DNA of 32,697 nt, from contig CAJODM010000021.1 in the NCBI GenBank assembly GCA_905233755.1, forward strand, positions 1 to 32,697, in the 5' to 3' direction. A program made the translations under genes and the position numbers. Below, piece by piece: positions 7,618 through 14,101 of the stretch. Source of the DNA: an uncultured Ruminococcus sp. Its GTDB lineage: Bacteria; Bacillota; Clostridia; Oscillospirales; Acutalibacteraceae. Under the pieces are notes generated by a model that saw only the letters and a program-made list of their open reading frames with translations, was not told where the DNA came from and did not search any database. Positions within the stretch are counted from its first letter, which is position 1, and each line of letters opens with the position of its first letter.

Positions 7618-8709
7618 ATGAATCCGTTCCTATCGGTCGCGCCCGACGGCAGCGAGTATGTCACGTCGCGGTGCTCGCTGAACCGCGCCGTGATGGCAAA
7701 GCTGCCGCTCGACGGCACCGGCGAGCAGATCGAGGGGCTGTGCTTCTCGGATATCTTCTCGACAGAGCTGCTGATTGCCGAGATCCGCAGCCGTGCGCGC
7801 TACTTCGGTGTGGATATCAGCGAGCTCGAGGACCGGCAGCTGCCGCGCGCTCTCGATAGATGGCTGACATCAAAGAGCATCCGCGAGCGGGGGCTGGCAC
7901 AGCGGGTTGTGTCGAAGTTCGGCAACCGGCTTGGGCTGATCCTCCTTGCGCTCAAGCGCGGCGACATCGAGAACCGCCGCGCGCGCGACGACTGGGACGA
8001 CTCCTGCTGGGACTACTGGCGCGAGCTGTCCACCGTTATCCTGACCGGCGGGCTGTCGAGTTCGATGCTCGGCAGGCGGTTCAAGGAGCAGATCCTCTCG
8101 GTGTTCGACCGCGCGGGGGTGCCGCCGTATCAGATCATGCTGTTCGAGAACGGCGCATATCTCGGTGTGATGGGCGCGGCACAGCGGCTGATGCGCGACG
8201 ATACCGAGGCGGTCGTGTTCGACCTCGGCCAGACGAACATCAAGCGCGCCGTCGTCAGGAAGAGGGGCGGCGATATCGAGGGGTTCTCACCGCTCGAGAC
8301 GCTGCGCGCCTCGTTCATGGAGACCTCCTTCGATACCGAAGAGCAGCGGCGAGATGCTGCCCTCCGGCTGCACCGGTATCTGCTGAACAGCATTGCCGAG
8401 TCCGTCCGCGACGCCGAGATGGTGCATACGCTGTCGGACGAGATCATCGTCTGTATCGCCAGCTATACCTACAGCGGGATCCTCGACGACGAGCGCGGCG
8501 GGTATGCCAAGCTGCGGCTGCTGGGCGACAACTATGCGTTGCTGCTCTCTAACGATCTGTCGGGCGAGCTGCGCCGTCCGGTGACGGTACGGCTTTTGCA
8601 TGACAGCACTGCTACAGCGCTTTATTTTTCTAATATAGAAAATTCAGTCTGTATCACGCTGGGTACCGGCTTTGGCGTTGGGTTTCCCGAGATCCGCATC
8701 CGCCGATAG
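7618..8709 (+). CDS. ASKHA-fold (ROK/sugar kinase-like) protein with motifs in permuted order
   Basis: This 363-residue soluble protein has phosphotransferase motifs of the actin/hexokinase/ROK superfamily. The phosphate-1 motif DLGQTNIK starts at Asp202. A probable catalytic Asp329 lies in LLHDSTATAL, aligning with the NDxN motif of ROK kinases. A phosphate-2 glycine motif, GTGFGVG, is at 349-355, just eight residues from the end. The elements normally at the C-terminus of such kinases, VILTGGLSSS (from 140) and GVMGAAQRL (from 183), come before the phosphate-1 motif instead of after it. The fold therefore appears circularly permuted. There is no zinc-binding ROK CxCGxxGC motif. The ATG follows GAGGTGAG, 23 bp after the permease gene, so it is likely cotranscribed with the exporter. 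The substrate is unknown, and a non-catalytic role is possible. Confidence 0.7.
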   Translation: MNPFLSVAPDGSEYVTSRCSLNRAVMAKLPLDGTGEQIEGLCFSDIFSTELLIAEIRSRARYFGVDISELEDRQLPRALDRWLTSKSIRERGLAQRVVSKFGNRLGLILLALKRGDIENRRARDDWDDSCWDYWRELSTVILTGGLSSSMLGRRFKEQILSVFDRAGVPPYQIMLFENGAYLGVMGAAQRLMRDDTEAVVFDLGQTNIKRAVVRKRGGDIEGFSPLETLRASFMETSFDTEEQRRDAALRLHRYLLNSIAESVRDAEMVHTLSDEIIVCIASYTYSGILDDERGGYAKLRLLGDNYALLLSNDLSGELRRPVTVRLLHDSTATALYFSNIENSVCITLGTGFGVGFPEIRIRR

Positions 8710-8749
8710 CGCGGCGTCATGCCGACCGGTGGAGAACTCCGATGTATCT

Positions 8750-8785
8750 GACCGTTCACGAGGATTGCTGTGGGCGGTCTTTTTT
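8750..8785 (+). terminator. Rho-independent terminator of the ABC/ASKHA operon
   Basis: GACCGTTCAC (8750-8759) pairs over ten positions, two of them G-T wobbles, with GTGGGCGGTC (8770-8779) around a 10-nt loop. It is followed by TTTTTT. It lies 41 bp after the stop codon. Confidence 0.85.
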
Positions 8786-8854
8786 GTTCGATCCTTTTGT
8801 AGTATATTCACAAAATCCCGCAAAAAAGATTGTGCAAAAAGCGACGGCCAAATC

Positions 8855-8895
8855 TTGACTTTTGCATTTATTTATTTTCTACAATATGTTATAAT
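8855..8895 (+). promoter_or_regulatory. Promoter region of the pullulanase gene
   Basis: A perfect extended -10, TGTTATAAT (8887-8895), lies about 75 bp upstream of the start codon. TTGACT (8855-8860) is too far from it but could serve a TACAAT box at 8880-8885. No catabolite-response (cre) site was recognised. The leader between the promoter and the RBS shows no riboswitch that I recognise. Confidence 0.55.
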
Positions 8896-8971
8896 GTTAG
8901 TAACTGTTATTCGGTTATTTTATACGAGCGGATGTCATCCGATATTCGTTCAAGGAAAGAAGGAGATTTTA

Positions 8972-11900
8972 TTGAAACTACGCTCGATGCTCTGCTGTAT
9001 CCTTGCGCTGGTGCTCCTGTTCTCGTCGCTGAGCTTTGCTACTGCGGCGGTATCGTCGGAGCTTGCACCTACCGGATACTATAACTCGTCGCTGTATGAG
9101 ACCTATGCCTCCAGCGCCAGCTCTGCTACCGACCTCGGATGTACCTATACGCCGAGCGCGACCACCTTCAAGGTATGGGCGCCCGAGGCGACGTCCGTGA
9201 TGGTGCGGCTGTACACCACCGGTACCGATAACGAATCGGGCGCGGGCACCATCAGCACCACCTCGATGACCTACAACAGCACATCCGGTATCTGGTCGCT
9301 CACCCTCTCGGGGGATCACAAGGATCAGTACTATACCTATCTCGTGGAGCGCGACGGCGTCACCCGCGAGACCCAGGACCCCTATGCCCATGCTGTCGGC
9401 GCGAACGGCGACCGCTCGATGGTCGTCGACCTCGACTCGACCGATCCCGAGGGATGGGACAGCGATCAGCATGTTCTGTTCGATAACCCCGGCGAAGCGG
9501 TCGTGTGGGAGGTGCACGTGCGCGACTTCTCCATCAGTGCGTCGTCCGGCGTCTCGGATGAGAACAAGGGCAAGTACCTCGCCTTCACCGAGGGCGACAC
9601 CACCGTCAACGGCGCGGGCTCGATCTCGACCTGTGTCGACTATCTCGTCGAGCACAACATCAACTGTGTCCAGCTGATGCCGATCGAGGACTTCGCCTCG
9701 GTGGACGAGACCTCTGACGCGGTACAGTATAACTGGGGCTATGACCCGAAGAACTACAACGTACCCGAGGGCTCCTACTCCTCCAACCCCTATGACGGCA
9801 ACACCCGTATCACCGAGTTCAAGATGCTCGTCCAGGCGCTGCATGACCGCGGGATCTCGGTCGTTATGGACGTTGTCTATAACCATACTTTTGTCCTCGA
9901 GGGCTCGCCGCTCTCGCTGACCACCCCGAAGTACTTCTATCGTATGTCGTCCTCGACCGACTATTACAACGGTACCGGACTGGGCAACGTCCTCTCCTCT
10001 GAGAAGACCATGACCCGCAAGTACATCTCCGACTCGCTGTGCTACTGGGCGAACGAGTATCACATCGACGGGTTCCGGTTCGACCTGATGGGGTGCTTTG
10101 ACCTGGGCTCGCTGAAGGCGTGGCGGTCGGATCTTGACAAGATCAGCTCCAAGATCCTCATGTACGGCGAGCCGTGGATCGGCGGCGACAACAACGGAAT
10201 CACCGACGGTCTGACCAACGGCAACATCAACCAGCTCACCCGCGTCGGCGCGTTCAACCAGACCTACTCCGACTCGCTCAAGGGCGCGCACGAGGTCTCG
10301 TCCGCGACGGCCAAGGGATTTGTCTCCGGCGGCAGCGCGACTGAGGTGCTCAATGCTGCGGGCGGCTCGGCGACCTACTTCCCGGGCGCCAAGGTGAACC
10401 AGTTCATCAACTATACCGATAACCACGACAACCTCATCATGTTCGACAAGCTGCTCGCCGCAAACGGCCTGGGCATCACCGTCGATGATGACAACACCTC
10501 ACTCTATGATACCAACCGCACGGTGGTGAACAACACCTCATCGGCGATCCTCGGACAGATGAAGCTCGCGCTGACGGCAGCGCTCACCTCTCAGGGTACG
10601 CCGTTCACCGTCGCCGGTACCGAGTTCTGCCGCACCAAGTACGGCGAGGCGAACTCTTACCGCTCGCCCGACCGCATGAACTCCATCGACTGGACGCGTG
10701 CCTCGACCTACAAGGATGTCGCCGACTACTATGCCGGTCTTGCCGCGATCCGCAAGGCGTTCTCGGCGTTCGGCGACGCGACCTCGGACAGCATCACGAC
10801 CGTATCGGGCGGATGCACCGCGTATCGTATCAACAACAGCAAGTCCGGCCAGTGGAGCAGCATTATCGTTGCGCTGAACAACTCGAGCTCCGCCAAGAAC
10901 ATCACCCTCTCGGGTAGCTGGACGGTCGTCGCTAACGGCACCAAGGCGGGCACCGCGAGCTTGGGCACCGCGTCCGGCTCCTACAGCGTTCCGGCGTATG
11001 CAGGCGTTGTGCTTGTGGATTCGGCGTCGTTTGGCAACTATACCCAGCCCAACACCGGCACCGCCTCGCTGACGGTCGAGCACTATACCCGTGACTCGGC
11101 GTCCGGCTCCTATACCAAGGTCAGGACCGAGACCGCAAAGTTCAAAGAGGGCCAGACCTATCGTGCCTCCAAGAACCTCAACATCCTCTTCGACCACAAC
11201 CTCGACACCGTGGATTCCTCCACCGGCGTGACCTACGGCACCGCTGTAGCCGGCCAGAACATCACAGTCAAGTTCTACTATACCCGCTACATCAAGTCGG
11301 GGTATCTGGTCGTCAACTTCCTGAACACCTCGACCGGCAACCAGGTCAGCACCCCGATGCGCTACCGTATGCGCGACGGCGACGCCTACTCGATCCCGAA
11401 CACCGCCGTTCAGGGCTACCAGCTTGATACCACCCGCTATCCGGGCGGCACGCGCGGCAGCTTTGACGCGGATCATCCCGTTTCGTTCAACTTCTACTAT
11501 CGTCCGCTGTCGAACGACACGACCATCGTCCACTACTACAACTCCAAGAACTGGTCGACGGTCATGATCTATGCCTACTATACCGATGACGAGGGTCAGC
11601 TGCAGGAGCCCGCGGGCGACTGGAACGCTCCGCGTACCCAGATCGGTATGGCGCCCGATACCGCCACCAACGCCGCTCGCGGCGAGACCGGCTGGTATGT
11701 CAAAGAGGTGAACTGCTCGTCGTTCTATGTCATGTTCCATGACCTGCAGAGCCACCAGGTCCCCGGCGTCGGCGAATCCGGCTACTCGGTATCCGGCGAA
11801 GCGTGGATCAAGGACGGTGTTGTCCAGTTCAACAACACCATCGTCACCTCGCATATCGACCTTGAGACCGGCGAACAGGTATCACAGGATGTCGTTCGGA

Positions 11901-13165
11901 ACAACACATCGGTGCGCTCCGACCAGATCTATGCGACTTCGCCCGATACCTCGCTGCTGCGCAACTATATCACACCGGCGAACGCCTCGGGCTTCTATGA
12001 GGCGGGCGTCACCAACGTCGTCTACCTCTACACCGACGAGCGCGATATCGGCGGCGACGGGCTGCTCTACGGCGACGCGGATCTCAACGATGCGGTCGAG
12101 ATCACCGATGCGACGATCCTCCAGCAGCACTTAGCGCATATGCGCACCCTCAGCGATACGGCGCTCTCGATATGCGACGTCGACAGCGACGGCGAGGTCA
12201 CCATCACCGACGCAACCTACATCCAGCGGTACCTCGCTCACTATGTCGATGCGGATAACCGTACCGGCACCCGCAACGGCGACGTCGATACCGGAAAGCA
12301 TTCCTTCAACGAGCTGCTCGAGGTCTATAACGAGCTGACCTCTGAGCTTGCCAAGTACTCGGCGTCGCGTTACGGCTCTGACCCGTACTATCAGGCGGCT
12401 GCTGAAGCGGTGACCAAGTATAAGGCGGTTACCATGAACCCCGGCTCCTCTGCCGACGAGATCGACGAGGCATACGACGCCTGCAAGGCAGCTCTTGACG
12501 GGCTCGACAACATCACCATCATCGAGGCGCAGGATATCACCCTCTATTTCTCGAACAACAAGGGCTGGGATACCGTATATGTCTATGTATGGGGTGCTGC
12601 CGGTGACAACAGCTGGCCCGGCTATGCCGCCAGCTATGTCGGCAACAACGACTATGGCGAGGGTATCTACAGCGTGACCGTCGACCTTCTCTCCTACAAC
12701 AACGCGATCTTCAACAACAACGGCGACCAGCAGACTGCGGATATCGCCCTCTTTGACGGGATGCAGAACGGATGCTACTGCACCGATGACACCGATGAGA
12801 GCGGGCATTATATCGTCGGCTTCTACTCCTACTCGGGCACAAGCGGCGGAGGTGGCAGTGATGAACCTATTACTCCCTCCGGCTCGAAGCTGTACATGGT
12901 CCCGAGCTACGAGTGGCAGAGCGCCGGCGGCCGGTATGCGGCGTACTTCTTCGCCGGCTCGTCCAACGCGTGGGTGAATATGAAGTATGTCAGCGACTCG
13001 CTGTACTCGGTCGATATCCCCTCGGGCTATGAGGGCGGCATGGTCATCTTCTGCCGCATGAGCACCGCAACAGAGAACAACTGGGACAACAAGCTCGACC
13101 AGACCGCCGACCTCTCCTTCACGGCGGGCGGTACCTACAACATCGGCACAGGAAGCTGGAGCTAG
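8972..13165 (+). CDS. Secreted multimodular type I pullulanase (GH13) with dockerin and starch-binding modules
   Basis: This extracellular protein of 1397 residues is predicted to cleave alpha-1,6 bonds in starch or pullulan. TTG at 8972 is the start: AAGAAGGAG ends 6 nt before it and a signal peptide (MKLRSMLCCILALVLLFSS) follows, cut near residue 26. Domains in order are: CBM48 (about 45-140); GH13 catalytic domain with the pullulanase motif YNWGYDP (253-259), region I DVVYNH (300-305), nucleophile Asp371 in GFRFD, acid Glu400 in YGEPW, and NHD (484-486); two MucBP-like beta modules (about 690-848); a CBM26-like module (about 850-1000); a type I dockerin (about 1034-1096) with two calcium repeats starting GDADLND and CDVDSDG; a helical FIVAR-like segment (about 1110-1180); a second CBM26-like module (about 1185-1290); and a C-terminal starch-binding-like module. 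The dockerin suggests docking onto a cohesin scaffold, as in the Ruminococcus bromii amylosome. All catalytic residues are present. Confidence 0.93.
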   Translation: MKLRSMLCCILALVLLFSSLSFATAAVSSELAPTGYYNSSLYETYASSASSATDLGCTYTPSATTFKVWAPEATSVMVRLYTTGTDNESGAGTISTTSMTYNSTSGIWSLTLSGDHKDQYYTYLVERDGVTRETQDPYAHAVGANGDRSMVVDLDSTDPEGWDSDQHVLFDNPGEAVVWEVHVRDFSISASSGVSDENKGKYLAFTEGDTTVNGAGSISTCVDYLVEHNINCVQLMPIEDFASVDETSDAVQYNWGYDPKNYNVPEGSYSSNPYDGNTRITEFKMLVQALHDRGISVVMDVVYNHTFVLEGSPLSLTTPKYFYRMSSSTDYYNGTGLGNVLSSEKTMTRKYISDSLCYWANEYHIDGFRFDLMGCFDLGSLKAWRSDLDKISSKILMYGEPWIGGDNNGITDGLTNGNINQLTRVGAFNQTYSDSLKGAHEVSSATAKGFVSGGSATEVLNAAGGSATYFPGAKVNQFINYTDNHDNLIMFDKLLAANGLGITVDDDNTSLYDTNRTVVNNTSSAILGQMKLALTAALTSQGTPFTVAGTEFCRTKYGEANSYRSPDRMNSIDWTRASTYKDVADYYAGLAAIRKAFSAFGDATSDSITTVSGGCTAYRINNSKSGQWSSIIVALNNSSSAKNITLSGSWTVVANGTKAGTASLGTASGSYSVPAYAGVVLVDSASFGNYTQPNTGTASLTVEHYTRDSASGSYTKVRTETAKFKEGQTYRASKNLNILFDHNLDTVDSSTGVTYGTAVAGQNITVKFYYTRYIKSGYLVVNFLNTSTGNQVSTPMRYRMRDGDAYSIPNTAVQGYQLDTTRYPGGTRGSFDADHPVSFNFYYRPLSNDTTIVHYYNSKNWSTVMIYAYYTDDEGQLQEPAGDWNAPRTQIGMAPDTATNAARGETGWYVKEVNCSSFYVMFHDLQSHQVPGVGESGYSVSGEAWIKDGVVQFNNTIVTSHIDLETGEQVSQDVVRNNTSVRSDQIYATSPDTSLLRNYITPANASGFYEAGVTNVVYLYTDERDIGGDGLLYGDADLNDAVEITDATILQQHLAHMRTLSDTALSICDVDSDGEVTITDATYIQRYLAHYVDADNRTGTRNGDVDTGKHSFNELLEVYNELTSELAKYSASRYGSDPYYQAAAEAVTKYKAVTMNPGSSADEIDEAYDACKAALDGLDNITIIEAQDITLYFSNNKGWDTVYVYVWGAAGDNSWPGYAASYVGNNDYGEGIYSVTVDLLSYNNAIFNNNGDQQTADIALFDGMQNGCYCTDDTDESGHYIVGFYSYSGTSGGGGSDEPITPSGSKLYMVPSYEWQSAGGRYAAYFFAGSSNAWVNMKYVSDSLYSVDIPSGYEGGMVIFCRMSTATENNWDNKLDQTADLSFTAGGTYNIGTGSWS

Positions 13166-13211
13166 GACAGCGCAGCGTTTCCCGTTATCGGCTTTCTGAA
13201 CAACAACATCA

Positions 13212-13239
13212 AGAGCTCCGTTTCGGCGGAGCTCTTTTT
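13212..13239 (+). terminator. Rho-independent terminator of the pullulanase gene
   Basis: AGAGCTCCG (13212-13220) and CGGAGCTCT (13227-13235) form a perfect 9-bp stem with a 6-nt loop, followed by a T-run. Confidence 0.92.
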
Positions 13240-13280
13240 CTGATTACGAGAGGATTTATGAGAAAAATTGCGCTTATTGC

Positions 13281-13309
13281 TTGAATCCGTCTCGGATATG
13301 TGATAAGAT
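13281..13309 (+). promoter_or_regulatory. Predicted sigma-A promoter of the anti-sigma/STAS/NRPS operon
   Basis: TTGAAT (13281-13286), a 17-nt spacer and TAAGAT (13304-13309) with an extended TGA before the -10 box. The first RBS of the operon is about 27 bp downstream. Confidence 0.65.
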
Positions 13310-13349
13310 ATCATATAGACCCCAAAGTCCGACAGAAGGAGGCGATAGG

Positions 13350-13757
13350 ATGCACAAGATCGAGCTGAACGCGACGACAGAGGGCATCAACCGTGTGACC
13401 GACTTTGTGAACGATATTCTCACATCGGCGGGATGTCCGACAAAGGTGATGATGCAGGTGGATATCGTGATCGACGAGATGTTCTCGAACATCGTGCGGT
13501 ATGCATACGGCGATATCGTCGGGATGGCGTCCGTCAGCGTTGAGCTGACCGATGAGCCGCGCGGCGTGATCATCACGTTCACGGATACGGGCAAGCCGTT
13601 CGACCCGTTACAGCAGGAGGAACCCGACGTCACCCTCTCGGCAGAGGAACGCCGCATCGGGGGGCTGGGCATCTTCATCGTCAGAAAGACGATGGACGAC
13701 GTGTCCTATGACTATAAGGACGGCAAGAACATCCTCACCATCCGCAAGTATTTTTGA
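13350..13757 (+). CDS. RsbW/SpoIIAB-like anti-sigma factor serine kinase (HATPase_c_2)
   Basis: This 135-residue GHKL-type ATPase is predicted to bind and hold a sigma factor or another partner, and to phosphorylate the STAS protein encoded next. The N-box is IDEMFSNIVRYAY, with Glu and Asn for Mg-ATP binding. G1 is FTDTGKPFDP and G2 is GGLGIFIVRKTMD. The start at 13350 is set by AAGGAGG 7 nt upstream; a longer in-frame start upstream lacks an RBS. It is followed 38 bp later by the STAS gene. Unlike the classic spoIIA and rsb operons, no sigma factor gene and no PP2C phosphatase gene lie nearby. The third gene is a peptide synthetase, so the regulatory target is unknown. Confidence 0.88.
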   Translation: MHKIELNATTEGINRVTDFVNDILTSAGCPTKVMMQVDIVIDEMFSNIVRYAYGDIVGMASVSVELTDEPRGVIITFTDTGKPFDPLQQEEPDVTLSAEERRIGGLGIFIVRKTMDDVSYDYKDGKNILTIRKYF

Positions 13758-13795
13758 TTCATTTTTATATGAAAATAGAAAAGGAGTAATGTATC

Positions 13796-14092
13796 ATGAC
13801 TATCAAGAAGGAACTCGAAGGCCGGAAGCTGACCGTATCGGTCGAGGGTCGTATCGACACCACCACCGTCAACGAGGCAGAGGCGCAGATCAAGGACGGG
13901 CTGGAGAACGTGACCGATCTTATCATCGACTTTGAAAAGCTCGACTACATTTCGTCCGCCGGACTGCGGCTGCTCCTCTCGCTGCAGAAGACGATGAACA
14001 CCCAGGGCTCCATGGTCGTTAGGAATGTCGACGAGACCGTCAGCGAGATATTCGAGGTCACCGGGTTCTCGGATATTCTTACCATCGAGTAA
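13796..14092 (+). CDS. STAS-domain anti-sigma factor antagonist (RsbV/SpoIIAA-like)
   Basis: This 98-residue protein is a single STAS domain. The motif LIIDFEKLDYISSAGLRLLL (from residue 42) includes Ser53 and Ser54 at the position phosphorylated by the cognate kinase in SpoIIAA and RsbV. Dephosphorylated antagonist is expected to bind the kinase encoded just upstream and free its partner. AAAAGGAG stands before the ATG at 13796. It ends 9 bp before the peptide synthetase gene, so the three genes form one operon. No phosphatase that would reactivate it is encoded in the window. Confidence 0.9.
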   Translation: MTIKKELEGRKLTVSVEGRIDTTTVNEAEAQIKDGLENVTDLIIDFEKLDYISSAGLRLLLSLQKTMNTQGSMVVRNVDETVSEIFEVTGFSDILTIE

Positions 14093-14101
14093 GAGGCGTT
14101 T

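Noticed and set aside
8786..8971. Riboswitch in the pullulanase leader
   Set aside because: No conserved riboswitch core or expression-platform hairpin could be recognised in this AT-rich stretch.
10538..11854. Long open frames on the opposite strand of the pullulanase gene (also at 8978-10426, 1455-2600 and 13712-15115)
   Set aside because: They lie antisense to well-supported genes, lack ribosome binding sites, and their translations look like frame-shadow sequence of GC-rich coding DNA.
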